Shown: one piece after another, positions 1 to 8,451 of the stretch
Layout: every line of letters begins with the position of its first letter
Numbering within the stretch: the stretch's first letter is position 1
From: Chthoniobacterales bacterium
GTDB taxonomy: Bacteria > Verrucomicrobiota > Verrucomicrobiia > Chthoniobacterales > UBA10450
Length of the DNA stretch: 32,305 nt
Assembly (NCBI GenBank): GCA_025934755.1
Contig: JAICWQ010000013.1
Span: 1-32,305 of the forward strand
Direction of reading: 5' to 3'
Notes under the pieces: model-generated
The model's database searches: none
Told to the model about the DNA's origin: nothing
The model's input: the letters and a program-made list of their open reading frames with translations, nothing else
Position numbers and translations under genes: made by a program

Positions 1-670
1 TGATCGGCGCCGGGATCGCGTCGATGAGTTGGGAGCGCGGGTCATAACGCAAAAGCAACCCCGCGAGTTTGTTGTTTTTAACCAGCGGAATGGTGTAGCT
101 GTTTTCGCGATACTGCATCGGCAGACTGATTCGATAGGTAAGAAACTGGCCGACGTCGGCCGGATATTTCGTCATCTGGATCGTCGTGACCAGCCCTTCG
201 GTCGCGACCAGCGCACCGGTTGGTTCCAGCTGCCAGGCGGCAATTCGATCACCGACCACGGTGTCTCCGGCAATATCGAGCGGCGAAATTCCCTGGAGAA
301 AATTTTTATCGGTGGGCTCGAGCAAAGCCAGGTTCGCTTCGTAATCGATCACCGCGACGTTGGCCGCGTTTTTTTCGCCAGACTCCGCCCGTTCCAGCTC
401 AACATAATTCTGGTTGGAAACGAGATCGGCCGTTACAAGGACGCGGCCCTTGGAGAGGACCGCCCCCAGAGCGCGCTTGGAGATCGGCGCCTTTTTTTGC
501 CAAGGTCGAAAATTATCGTATGACTGGCCGGTCACATTCACTCGCACCAGCGACAGCAACTTTTGTTTGATATCTCTGTTGGCCGGCGCAGGAGACGGAG
601 CTTCCTTCTTTGCCAAGGCAGCGGTTGCGACGATTGAAACCAAACTGAGACTAACGATTAACTTTCGCAT
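1..670 (-). CDS. Trypsin-fold, Deg/HtrA-like protein lacking catalytic residues (partial, C-terminus outside window)
   Basis: Open from the ATG at 670 to the window edge (223 residues, no stop). Residues 1-20 form a signal peptide (MRKLIVSLSL start, ending near ALA), so the product is exported. The body reads like the protease domain of HtrA/Deg proteins: GAVLSKGRVLVT is the strand before the usual TNAHVV motif, but here it reads TADLV, so Asp82 stands where the catalytic His belongs. ANLALL (Asn113) replaces DLAL, the catalytic Asp. Around Ser191 the NSGGP loop reads NSYTIP. It starts 2 bases after the stop of the active protease at 673-2328, so the two are surely co-transcribed. I infer a non-proteolytic partner or substrate-binding subunit. 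The family fold is judged from motif order only. Confidence 0.75.
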   Translation of the reverse strand, partial: MRKLIVSLSLVSIVATAALAKKEAPSPAPANRDIKQKLLSLVRVNVTGQSYDNFRPWQKKAPISKRALGAVLSKGRVLVTADLVSNQNYVELERAESGEKNAANVAVIDYEANLALLEPTDKNFLQGISPLDIAGDTVVGDRIAAWQLEPTGALVATEGLVTTIQMTKYPADVGQFLTYRISLPMQYRENSYTIPLVKNNKLAGLLLRYDPRSQLIDAIPAPI

Positions 671-672
671 CT

Positions 673-2328
673 TTAAAGCTGCGTTTGCATCGCGGGCGGT
701 TTGGTACCCGGCTGTTCCTGGAGATTTTCCTCCCGGACCACGTTGTAACGGGTCTTGATTCGCTCGCGCGCTTCTTCCACCTGCTTCGGATCGAGCACCA
801 GCGGCGGTCCGTCTCCAATCATGTTGATGACCAAACGATCGCCCGGTTGTGCGAATGCCTGGGCCAGATCATCCATGGTCCGAATTTTCTTTCCGTTGAT
901 TTCATCAACAATTCCTCCGCGATAAGCCGACAAATAGGTATTGATCGGATCCGGCAGGATATTCGTGAGCACGATGACGTCCGGGTGCTCAAGATACAGT
1001 TGGTCGATCACATAGAAATCGAAGAAGTGGCGCAACCGGAGATCGCTTGGCTGATACGCTTCCAACAAGTCGAGGGAAAGCGGTTGAAATAAAAGTCCGC
1101 CATAAACCACGTAGCGCGGGCGGACATCGTATCGGTGGCTCTGCATCAAATATGGCGGCACAGTTTGGAGTTGCACGCTTCCGCTGATCGTTTGCTTGTC
1201 GCGCCAAACATCGAATTTTACGTGGTCGCCTTTGAATTTTCGTTCGACCACTTCCGGCATCTCGACGTGCTCGCCTTCGAGATCGACGTTGCCGTCGCTC
1301 GCGATCGGATGATTGTCGATCGACAATAAAACGTCGCCGGGCCGGAGAAGTTTGGCGCATGGCCCGGCTGCGACAACGGTTTCAACCAACACGCCGCGTC
1401 CATCGTCTTTCAATCCGAGGTACCTGCGTTGCGCCGGGTTTTGTAATTTCGCGAAAGTGATGCCGAGATCGACGTATCCGTCATAGCGGCCGTCCTCGAC
1501 ATCCTTGATGAAACGGTTAATCACCGGCGTCGGCACCATGTAGGCGACGCCTTGGGCGACGTCGCCGCTGTAGCCTTGAAAGGCCACCCCGACCACTTTC
1601 GCATTTTGCATTACCGGGCCGCCGCTGTTCCCAGGATTGATTTGGGCGCTGATCTGAATCGCGAGGTGCTGATCGATCGAAGAGTGAGTGTAGAGCTGAA
1701 AATCGATTCGAGATACGATGCCTGTCGTCACCGACATTCGTTCGCCGCCAATGGGATAACCGTAGGCCGAAACGGTCGATTCGAGCTCGGGTATGCCTCC
1801 GAATTTCAGCGGAGTCATCTTTTTGAAAAACGTCGGCGAATCCACTGTGATCAGCGCGAGATCGCAATCATGGGCAACGAACAAGACTTTCGCTGGATAT
1901 TTATTCGGATCCCCGTCGCGCTCGACCGTGAGATAGCGGCTGTTGCTTACGACGTGGGCATTGGTCATGATCCGGTTACCGTCGATGACAAAACCGGCGC
2001 CAATTCCGCGGCCCAGCATTCCTGCATTCCAGGGAGCGCGATAATCGGGCGCGACTTCGGTGGCCGTGATTCGGACCAGGCTTTTCTGGACTGGCCCGTT
2101 CGGCTGGGGTGGCGCGATCGGTATCGGAACAGCGACGACATTTGGAGGCGGGGTTTGCTTCGGTCCGAGTCCCGGCGGTCCTGGTTGGCGAGGGGAAGGT
2201 TCTGGCGGCGCGCCTCCATTTTGCGGCCGTTGCTGTGACGGAGGCAATTGAGGAGCAGGGGGTTGCTGACCAAACAACGTCGCTGCAAACAACGCCAGAA
2301 CACAAACAAAAATGGGAACGCCCTTCAT
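673..2328 (-). CDS. Exported Deg9/Deg10-like serine protease with PDZ domains
   Basis: A 551-residue trypsin-like protease. I start it at the ATG at 2328 (MKGVPIFVCVLALF), which gives a clean signal peptide; a TTG 14 codons upstream would bury it. A proline- and glutamine-rich stretch (about 22-78) follows. The catalytic triad is complete: His125 in TNAHVV, Asp156 in CDLALI, Ser235 in NPGNSGGPV. The C-terminal half carries a PDZ-like region (GVLVETVV...LLRPGDVLLSI) and then the segment RYVVYGGLLFQPL, typical of the Do-like PDZ_3 domain of plant-type Deg9/Deg10 proteases rather than DegP/DegS. It probably acts in the periplasm on misfolded or specific envelope proteins. It is followed after 2 bases by a dead homologue and preceded by a glycosyltransferase-like gene. 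Confidence 0.88.
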   Translation of the reverse strand: MKGVPIFVCVLALFAATLFGQQPPAPQLPPSQQRPQNGGAPPEPSPRQPGPPGLGPKQTPPPNVVAVPIPIAPPQPNGPVQKSLVRITATEVAPDYRAPWNAGMLGRGIGAGFVIDGNRIMTNAHVVSNSRYLTVERDGDPNKYPAKVLFVAHDCDLALITVDSPTFFKKMTPLKFGGIPELESTVSAYGYPIGGERMSVTTGIVSRIDFQLYTHSSIDQHLAIQISAQINPGNSGGPVMQNAKVVGVAFQGYSGDVAQGVAYMVPTPVINRFIKDVEDGRYDGYVDLGITFAKLQNPAQRRYLGLKDDGRGVLVETVVAAGPCAKLLRPGDVLLSIDNHPIASDGNVDLEGEHVEMPEVVERKFKGDHVKFDVWRDKQTISGSVQLQTVPPYLMQSHRYDVRPRYVVYGGLLFQPLSLDLLEAYQPSDLRLRHFFDFYVIDQLYLEHPDVIVLTNILPDPINTYLSAYRGGIVDEINGKKIRTMDDLAQAFAQPGDRLVINMIGDGPPLVLDPKQVEEARERIKTRYNVVREENLQEQPGTKPPAMQTQL

Positions 2329-2374
2329 GCCGGAGAGTTTTGAAGATGAAACGAAGTGATCGAAAAGCAACCGC

Positions 2375-3547
2375 TCAAATTCCAGCGCGTTGGAGGAGCA
2401 TTTTCAGAACCGTTTCAGCCTCAAAAACTTCGCGCGCGATGCGCCGGGCCGCGCCCGAGTGCTTTTTGTAGTCGCTGCGAATCATTTTTGCCGCTTCCGC
2501 GATATCATTCAACGACTTGAAGGCGAGCAAACCGGCATCGCCTCCGTAATTTTTTGTGAACCCCGTTTCCTGGGTGATGACGGGGCGTCCAGCCGCCAAA
2601 TAACAGGCGCTACGATCGCTGAACCAACCAGTGTTGAGTCGCACATACTGGTCTTTCGCAACCGTGAATTCGCCTTTCGAGTGTTGGATGTAATCGCGAT
2701 AGAGCCAGTAATCGACGCTCATTTGCAACGGTGAGACCAATCGCCAGCCATTGCGTTCGAATTTTGTGCGCGTTCTCGGTTCAGAAATGTTTGTCGCCAG
2801 CTCAAACGTTTCTCCTGCTTTCTTTGGCGCGGTCACAAAACGCAAAAACTCGCGTGATTTGCTCCAGAGATATTTCCGGCCTCGCCAGGTGATATCTTTC
2901 AAACCGCTGGTCGACCAATTGGCAATCGATGTGAAAACTGCAGCCTTTTTCGGCGCGCGGTCCGTTTTCCACAAATCGGTCACAATTGGTTGCCGGGTCC
3001 GGTGCCACTTGAACCCATGCAACGGCACCGGAAATTTTTTCGTGCCGACATTTTCGCCAAATGTAAACAGGGCATGATGGCGAGCGAGGTATTCGGCGGT
3101 CGATGTCACGCCGTTATCGATTTTGATTTGCTCAACCCCGGGATCACTTTCGACATAAATGATCCGATCCGACTTTAAAAGGTCGTCGTTGAATTCCTGG
3201 GTGCCGCAGATATTCAAGACCGCGTCCGCGTTGCGATACAATTCGCGGATCTTTTTCAGCGGCATGCCTGCCGTCGGATTTTCTTTCGCGTAACGCGCGC
3301 AGTACGACCAGCGGTTTTTGAAATCGAACTCGCTGGCGAGGCGTCGAAGGGTTTTCGCGGCATAATCGAATTCCACATTCACTTCGAACGTTTCGGGGTT
3401 GTAAGGAATCCGGGCCGAGTCCTCGATATAGTAAACCTCGTGTCCGAGACGCTGCAGGCCGACAATGTAGTGGATGTGCTGCCAGATCACGCCCGCGATC
3501 GGCATTCCACCCATGAAGCCTATCACCACTATTCGCTTCTTTTTCAT
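2375..3547 (-). CDS. GT-B-fold glycosyltransferase-like protein
   Basis: A 390-residue cytoplasmic protein starting at the ATG at 3547 (MKKKRIVVIGFMGGMP); further upstream the reading frame runs through repeat DNA, so I reject the longer start. The N-terminus is a Rossmann-like strand-glycine turn, and IVGLQRLGHEVYYIED is the usual second helix and strand of GT-B enzymes. Near the C-terminus CYLAAGRPVITQETGF matches the conserved region where GT1/GT4 enzymes bind the nucleotide sugar (acidic residue, LA-x-G-x-PVI). No specific substrate can be named. It sits between a hexapeptide acyltransferase/ABC exporter pair and the Deg protease, which fits cell-surface glycan work, but this is inference from context. 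Confidence 0.65.
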   Translation of the reverse strand: MKKKRIVVIGFMGGMPIAGVIWQHIHYIVGLQRLGHEVYYIEDSARIPYNPETFEVNVEFDYAAKTLRRLASEFDFKNRWSYCARYAKENPTAGMPLKKIRELYRNADAVLNICGTQEFNDDLLKSDRIIYVESDPGVEQIKIDNGVTSTAEYLARHHALFTFGENVGTKKFPVPLHGFKWHRTRQPIVTDLWKTDRAPKKAAVFTSIANWSTSGLKDITWRGRKYLWSKSREFLRFVTAPKKAGETFELATNISEPRTRTKFERNGWRLVSPLQMSVDYWLYRDYIQHSKGEFTVAKDQYVRLNTGWFSDRSACYLAAGRPVITQETGFTKNYGGDAGLLAFKSLNDIAEAAKMIRSDYKKHSGAARRIAREVFEAETVLKMLLQRAGI

Positions 3548-3555
3548 CGAAGCGA

Positions 3556-3639
3556 CAACGTCCAACGCCCCACGTGCAACGCCCAACGTTTAACACTCTG
3601 AATTGAGCGTTGAGCCTTGGGCGTTGGGCGTTGGGCGTT
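3556..3639. repeat. Palindromic heptamer array, 12 units (CAACGCC / GGGCGTT)
   Basis: Eighty-four bases that divide exactly into twelve 7-mers. The left six are CAACGTC, CAACGCC, CCACGTG, CAACGCC, CAACGTT, TAACACT. After one centre unit (CTGAATT) come GAGCGTT, GAGCCTT and three identical GGGCGTT units. The right half is the reverse complement type of the left, so the array can fold back on itself in several 7-nt registers. It fills the space between the acyltransferase and the GT-like gene in the same operon. The same unit type recurs at 31928-31962. Confidence 0.85.
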
Positions 3640-3650
3640 TTCCGCTTCTT

Positions 3651-4238
3651 TCACTTGAATTTCTTCACTTCCACAGCGGGATTTCCGGCAACAATAGTGT
3701 TTGCAGCCACCGACTTCGTCACCACCGCGCCGGCGGCCACGACCGAATTCTCGCCGATCGTCACGCCTTTCAAGATGACGGCGTTCATGCCGATCCACAC
3801 GTTGTCTCCAATTTTTACGGGCGCGGTTTTCAGCTTTGGACGGGGCGGTCGATTTTTGAAGAATGGCGCCAGCGCCTGAGAATCAATCATTCGCTGGCCA
3901 GGTTCGAGGGGGTGAAAATCGGAATCGGCAATACCAACGCCCCACGAAATCAGACAATGCGATCCGATCTCCACCAATTCCTCGGCCATAACAATCGCGC
4001 CGTTGAGAAGGGTGAAATCGCCGACGACGCAACGGCCATCGTTGTGGATGGCGAATGAACAACCGGCATAGACCGAAACGTGATCGCCAAACACAACGGC
4101 GTGCGGATTTTTGCTGAGCAGCTTTTTAAAAACCTGCGCGCTCTCGCAATAAAAGCCTTCGCCGAAGTCGACGTTGGCCGGGATCGGTTCCGGATACCAA
4201 TCGTCCTGAACATGTCGATCTTGCTTGACGTTGCTCAC
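3651..4238 (-). CDS. Hexapeptide-repeat (left-handed beta-helix) acyltransferase
   Basis: A 195-residue protein with hexapeptide-repeat turns along its length (GDHVSVYAGCSF, GDFTLLNGAIV, IGSHCLISWGVGI). It has the C-terminal cap typical of maltose/galactoside O-acetyltransferase-like enzymes (IGDNVWIGMNAVILKGV, then AAGAVVTKSV and IVAGNPAVEVKKF). Such enzymes are trimers that move an acetyl or other acyl group from CoA to a sugar or sugar nucleotide. The acceptor is unknown. The start is GTG at 4238, overlapping the ABC exporter stop by 4 bases (GTGA), a sign of translational coupling. Together with the exporter and GT-like gene it suggests modification and export of a surface glycan or glycolipid. 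Confidence 0.85.
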   Translation of the reverse strand: MSNVKQDRHVQDDWYPEPIPANVDFGEGFYCESAQVFKKLLSKNPHAVVFGDHVSVYAGCSFAIHNDGRCVVGDFTLLNGAIVMAEELVEIGSHCLISWGVGIADSDFHPLEPGQRMIDSQALAPFFKNRPPRPKLKTAPVKIGDNVWIGMNAVILKGVTIGENSVVAAGAVVTKSVAANTIVAGNPAVEVKKFK

Positions 4239-5995
4239 GTTGGAAATTTTCCGGAGGTGAATAGTTTCGCGTAAACGCCGCCGCGCGCGAGTAATTCAGC
4301 GCCGCGACCCTGTTCCACGATCCGGCCGCCCTCGACTACAACGATTCGGTCGACATCGTGAATCGTGGCCAACCGATGGGTGGCGATCAAGGTCGTCCGG
4401 CCTTGCATCAGCTCCTTGATTGTCTCCATGATCGCGGCCTCGGTGGTGGGATCGAGGGCCGACGTCGGCTCGTCCAGGAGCAGAATGGGCGCGTTTTTCA
4501 AAAAAGCGCGTGCGATCCCGATGCGTTGACGTTGGCCAACACTCAACTGCTGTCCGCGTTCGCCAACGGTGCTGGCGTAGCCGTTTGGCATTTGGCGGAT
4601 GAATTCGTCAGCCTGCGCGCGTTTCGCTGCATCGACGATTTCGTCCTCGGTCGCGTCTGGCCGGCCGTAGGCAATATTTTCGCGAACGGTGGTGGAAAAG
4701 AGCAACGTATCTTGCAGGACGATTCCGATCTGGGCGCGCAGCGATTTCTTTTTGATTTGGCGAACGTCCCGACCATCGAGGGTTACGAATCCGCAAGTTG
4801 GATCGTAGAATCGCGGGACCAAACTGAGGAGCGTGCTTTTGCCGGCGCCGGTGCCGCCAACAATCGCGATCATATGATTCGGCTCGACCGAAAGATCGAC
4901 CTCGTGCAAGACCGGCCGGTCCTGCGCGTAGCCAAACGACACATTTTGAAATCCGATCGCGCCTTTCGCCGATTCGATCTCGACCGCATTCGGCGAATCG
5001 ACCACGTCGTCAGGTCGATCGAGCACTTCGAAACAACGTCTCGCGCCGGCGGTGGCGCCTTCCATTGCCCACGCCGTGTAGGTGAGGGATTCGATCGGCT
5101 GATAAAGCATCAAAAGATATGCCGTGAAAACAAGCAGGGTTCCGAGGGTTAGCGTTCCGTTCAGAACGTGGAGAGCTCCGACGTAATACATCGCCGCGGT
5201 GCCGATCACCATCAATGTGCTGATGACCAGCGCGCTGTTTACGTTGGTCAGGGTCAACCGCAGATTTGCCTGCAAGCTTTGCTGCGCTCGCTGATGAAAT
5301 TGGAGGACTTCGAATTCCTCGCGACCAAACGCGTGGACCATCCGGATCGAGCTCAATCCTTCCTGAGCTTGGGTCAGAACTGCGCTTTCGTGTTCCTGAA
5401 TGAAGGTGGACTCGCGGCGAATCCGGTGGGCGAAGAAATAAATCGCCACGATGATAAACGGAACAATCGCCAGTGAGAGCAAGGTCAGTTGCCAATCCAG
5501 CCGAATCATCACCGCGAATGTACCGATCAAGGTGATGATCGATCCAAAGATTCCGGTGAAACCTTTGTTGTAGATCGTTTGGATCGATTGCGAATCGTAG
5601 GCGACCCGGAAACTTGAGTCACTTGACCGGCGAACGTCGTGGTACTTCAGCGAAAGCGACTGGAGATAGGCGTAGAGGTCGGTGCGAAGTTTAAGCAGCG
5701 CCTGCAGACCCACCTTTACCAACAAGTAATTGGTAATCCAGTTGATGACGCCCCACAGAAATTGAATAATCACGAGGGCGAGACATAAACCGACGATTGC
5801 CCGGCCTTTCGGCTCGATCACCCAAAATTCACTCCGAAACTGCGTCCCGCTTCCAAGTATATCGTCGACGATGATCTTGAACGGCCACGGTTTTAGCAGA
5901 TTCAGGCCAATGCCGACGATCGACAGCAAAAGTCCGATGACTGTTTGGGGAAGAAACGGCCGGTAGTAGCGAAGAACGCGGCGGTAGATCGACAT
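4235..5995 (-). CDS. MsbA-like ABC exporter (fused membrane and ATPase domains)
   Basis: A 586-residue half-transporter. Residues 15-320 hold about six membrane helices (for example 17-37, 67-85, 150-190, 255-300) of the type 1 exporter fold. The ATPase domain has Walker A GGTGAGKST (380-388), Q-loop LQD (427-429), signature LSVGQRQR (484-491, with V where LSGGQ is usual), Walker B ILLLDEP (504-510) and the switch His in ATHRL (540). It would act as a homodimer in the inner membrane, flipping or exporting a lipid-linked substrate; MsbA (lipid A) and lipid-linked glycan flippases are the closest types. The substrate cannot be decided from sequence. It is the first gene of its minus-strand operon. 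Confidence 0.92.
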   Translation of the reverse strand: MSIYRRVLRYYRPFLPQTVIGLLLSIVGIGLNLLKPWPFKIIVDDILGSGTQFRSEFWVIEPKGRAIVGLCLALVIIQFLWGVINWITNYLLVKVGLQALLKLRTDLYAYLQSLSLKYHDVRRSSDSSFRVAYDSQSIQTIYNKGFTGIFGSIITLIGTFAVMIRLDWQLTLLSLAIVPFIIVAIYFFAHRIRRESTFIQEHESAVLTQAQEGLSSIRMVHAFGREEFEVLQFHQRAQQSLQANLRLTLTNVNSALVISTLMVIGTAAMYYVGALHVLNGTLTLGTLLVFTAYLLMLYQPIESLTYTAWAMEGATAGARRCFEVLDRPDDVVDSPNAVEIESAKGAIGFQNVSFGYAQDRPVLHEVDLSVEPNHMIAIVGGTGAGKSTLLSLVPRFYDPTCGFVTLDGRDVRQIKKKSLRAQIGIVLQDTLLFSTTVRENIAYGRPDATEDEIVDAAKRAQADEFIRQMPNGYASTVGERGQQLSVGQRQRIGIARAFLKNAPILLLDEPTSALDPTTEAAIMETIKELMQGRTTLIATHRLATIHDVDRIVVVEGGRIVEQGRGAELLARGGVYAKLFTSGKFPT

Positions 5996-5999
5996 CGGA

Positions 6000-6034
6000 A
6001 TTTCAGATTGCAGATTTCAAATTTCAGATTGAAC
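6000..6034. repeat. Heptamer array, 5 units (ATTTCAG type)
   Basis: Five successive 7-mers: ATTTCAG, ATTGCAG, ATTTCAA, ATTTCAG, ATTGAAC. It starts 4 bases upstream of the ABC exporter start codon, in the divergent gap to the DedA gene, where both promoters must lie. No inverted partner is visible nearby. Confidence 0.75.
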
Positions 6035-6086
6035 TAGGGCGGCATCCAAGACTGAAAGGTTCTTCGACTTCGCCAAGAATGACAAT

Positions 6087-6716
6087 ATGCATCATCTGAT
6101 TCAAATCTGGTCGGAATGGGTTCTGACCGGCGGCTACCTTGGCATCATTGTTTTGATGGCGATGGGAAGCACGCCGATCCCGTTACCGGCTGAGGTTGTC
6201 GTTCCGCCGGCTGCATTTCTTGCCGCCCAAGGACGCTTGAGCCTGGTGGGCGTAGTTTTGGCAAGCACTTTTGGCGCGTATCTCGGAGCGGCGCTCATGT
6301 ATTGGCTCTCACTTTGGCTGGGTCGACCGTTAGTCGTTCGATTTGGGCGATTCATTCTATTTCCACCGAAGAAATTGGAAGAGGCCGAGCATTGGCTGGC
6401 CCGTTACGAAGCGGGCGGCATTTTCTTTGCCCGACTTCTGCCCGGGGTGCGACACTTGATTTCCATCCCCGCCGGGATCGTGAAAATGAATTTCAGGGTC
6501 TTCAGCATAATGACCGTGCTGGGCTCGGCGATTTCATGTTACATCCTCGCTTATTTGGGGGTTCGGGCGCAGCATGTCGCTCCCGATTTACTGAAGGATC
6601 CGGAGGGATTGGTCCGTTTTGTCCGAAGCCAGACCAAGTGGCTCCTTCTTGTAGTCCTCGCATTTGCAGTGCTTTACGTTTTATCGATGTGGCTTTCCAA
6701 GCGGAAGGCGGAATAA
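6087..6716 (+). CDS. DedA-family membrane protein
   Basis: A 209-residue polytopic protein of the DedA/SNARE-associated family. The N-terminal hydrophobic hairpin ends in STPIPLPAEVVVPPAAFLA, the family's PxPxE re-entrant motif. The central FFARLLPGVRHLISIPAGI is the conserved FxxRxxPxxR region with both arginines. Two hydrophobic helices follow (about 138-155 and 186-204). DedA proteins are thought to be proton-dependent lipid scramblases or transporters, needed for recycling undecaprenyl phosphate or for polymyxin and pH resistance; which applies here is unknown. The start ATG is 91 bases from the divergent ABC exporter start. Confidence 0.9.
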   Translation: MHHLIQIWSEWVLTGGYLGIIVLMAMGSTPIPLPAEVVVPPAAFLAAQGRLSLVGVVLASTFGAYLGAALMYWLSLWLGRPLVVRFGRFILFPPKKLEEAEHWLARYEAGGIFFARLLPGVRHLISIPAGIVKMNFRVFSIMTVLGSAISCYILAYLGVRAQHVAPDLLKDPEGLVRFVRSQTKWLLLVVLAFAVLYVLSMWLSKRKAE

Positions 6717-6803
6717 CGTCGCGAGTAGACGGCCCGCGAATTGCCGGCCGCCCAAGTAAGATTGAACAAAGGCACCGAAGATGCTGTCGAAAGACATACA
6801 GCA

Positions 6804-6986
6804 ATGAAGAAAAACAGCCTCATCCTAAAGCCTCGAACCAAACTTTCGCTTGGCGATTTGATTCTCGCCGTTAGCTCGTGCACCACCAACACCAAGGAGA
6901 CAGTCGCGACTGTGGCTGATCTGCTCGGCAGCGGAAAGGTCCGCGTCCAGAGCGACGGCAAATTCCTTCGCGCCAAAGTTTGCTAG
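6804..6986 (+). CDS. Small conserved-looking protein of unknown function (60 aa)
   Basis: A 60-residue basic protein starting MKKNSLILKPRTKLS, followed by a helical stretch (GDLILAVSSCTTN, ETVATVADLLGSGKVRV). I choose the ATG at 6804 because the frame upstream has no start with a better context. The pattern of a strand, an amphipathic helix and a second helix ending in GKVRV suggests a small compact domain. A strong terminator 25 bases downstream supports a real transcript. No function can be assigned; by memory, similar short reading frames occur in verrucomicrobial and planctomycete genomes. Confidence 0.6.
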   Translation: MKKNSLILKPRTKLSLGDLILAVSSCTTNTKETVATVADLLGSGKVRVQSDGKFLRAKVC

Positions 6987-7010
6987 GGTCCTAAATAAAC
7001 CGAATTTCAA

Positions 7011-7049
7011 AATCGCTCCGGTGGATTGTCTGCCGGAGCGATTTTTTTT
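7011..7049 (+). terminator. Rho-independent terminator
   Basis: An 11-bp perfect stem (AATCGCTCCGG at 7011-7021 with CCGGAGCGATT at 7033-7043), an 11-nt loop and a run of eight T ending at 7049. It closes the DedA/small-protein transcript ahead of purB. Confidence 0.9.
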
Positions 7050-7155
7050 GTTCTTTGTTTCGAAAGCGGTCAAGTCGCAGCAACGCGCTGAAGTGTGATG
7101 TTAACGGGACCAACAAACCTCTTTTCGTTTTGCGAGACGCTTTTATCTTGGCCGC

Positions 7156-8451
7156 GTGATTGATCGTTATTCCCGTCCGCAAATGCGACAAATCTGGTCG
7201 GACGAGCGCAAATATCAGATTTGGCTCGAGATCGAGGTCCTCGCTTGCGAGGCGATGGCTGAGCTGGGTCAAATCCCGAAACAGGACGCGGCCGAAATTC
7301 GCAAAAAAGCGCGGTTCTCGATTCCAGAGATCCTCGAGATCGAGAAGCGCACTAATCATGATGTCATCGCGTTCCTGGAAAATGTCGCGGGCTCTGTCGG
7401 TCCGGCGGCGCGCTGGATCCATCAAGGTCTCACTTCATCCGATATCCTCGACACGACCCTTTCGGTTCAACTTACCGAGTCGATCGACATTCTGGCTGAC
7501 GGTTTGAAACAGGTCCGCAACGTGATCGCGGTCCAGGCTCGGCGCCACAAAATGACTCCAATGATCGGGCGCAGTCACGGGGTTCATGCCGAGCCGATCA
7601 CATTCGGATTGAAAATGGCGTTGATGTATGACGAATTCGGTCGCGCAGAAGAGCGGCTGAACCAAACGCGCGAACGCGTTCGCGTCGGCAAGATCAGCGG
7701 CGCAGTCGGGACCCACGCGCACGTCGATCCAAAAGTGGAGCGCGCGGTCTGCGAAAGGCTTGGACTCAAGCCGGCGACCTTGTCGACTCAGATTGTCCAA
7801 CGCGACCGTCATGCCGAGTTTATGACCACTCTTGCCCTAATTGCTTCGAGCATCGATCGCTGGGCGACTGAATTCCGCCACCTTCAACGGACGGAAGTTT
7901 TGGAGGTGGAAGAGTATTTTGGAGAAGGGCAGAAAGGCAGCTCGGCCATGCCGCACAAGCGCAACCCGATCACCAGCGAACGTTTGAGCGGCCTCGCCCG
8001 CGTCATCCGCGGAAATTCTCTGGTGGCATTGGAAAATGTCGCCCTTTGGCACGAACGCGACATCAGCCACTCGAGCGCGGAACGCATCATCCTCCCCGAT
8101 TCCTGCATTCTGATGGATTTTATGCTGAACGACCTGCGCAATCTGGTCGAACGATTGAAGGTTTATCCGGAACGGATGCAGCAGAATCTCGAATCAACCA
8201 AAGGGTTATATAATAGCCAATCGATTTTGCTCGCCCTCACTCGCGCCGGCGCCGAGCGCAAACCCGCTTATGAAGCAGTTCAACGCGCTGCGATGAAAAC
8301 ATGGAAAGGTGAGGGGAGTTTTGCCGAGAACGCTAAAAAAGAAGCCGAGATCACCGCCAAACTTTCCGGAGCGGAAATCGAGCGCCTCTGCTCGCTCGAC
8401 ACTCATTTCAAACACGTCGAGGAAACCTTCAAGGCACTTGGCCTCGACTAA
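7156..8451 (+). CDS. purB: Adenylosuccinate lyase
   Basis: A 431-residue enzyme of the fumarase/aspartase superfamily. It cleaves SAICAR to AICAR and adenylosuccinate to AMP, both with release of fumarate, in purine synthesis. The superfamily signature GSSAMPHKRNP is intact. The TSSDILDTT segment and GRSHGVHAEPITFG carry the other active-site parts, including the catalytic His of GRSHG. The length fits the short bacterial PurB class. The start is GTG at 7156 (MIDRYSRPQMRQIW), the conserved N-terminus. The last 4 bases overlap tail to tail with the regulator gene on the other strand. purE lies about 10 kb away, so purine genes are scattered. Confidence 0.96.
   Translation: MIDRYSRPQMRQIWSDERKYQIWLEIEVLACEAMAELGQIPKQDAAEIRKKARFSIPEILEIEKRTNHDVIAFLENVAGSVGPAARWIHQGLTSSDILDTTLSVQLTESIDILADGLKQVRNVIAVQARRHKMTPMIGRSHGVHAEPITFGLKMALMYDEFGRAEERLNQTRERVRVGKISGAVGTHAHVDPKVERAVCERLGLKPATLSTQIVQRDRHAEFMTTLALIASSIDRWATEFRHLQRTEVLEVEEYFGEGQKGSSAMPHKRNPITSERLSGLARVIRGNSLVALENVALWHERDISHSSAERIILPDSCILMDFMLNDLRNLVERLKVYPERMQQNLESTKGLYNSQSILLALTRAGAERKPAYEAVQRAAMKTWKGEGSFAENAKKEAEITAKLSGAEIERLCSLDTHFKHVEETFKALGLD

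Noticed and set aside
1552-2238. Open frame of 228 codons on the plus strand
   Set aside because: It is antisense to the Deg-like protease, whose catalytic triad and signal peptide are clear; no family motif is seen.
3556-3639. CRISPR-like array
   Set aside because: The units are 7-nt, contiguous and without spacers; no cas genes are present.
3544-3798. Arg-rich open frame across the heptamer array
   Set aside because: Periodic low-complexity DNA gives open frames by chance, and it overlaps the acyltransferase gene.
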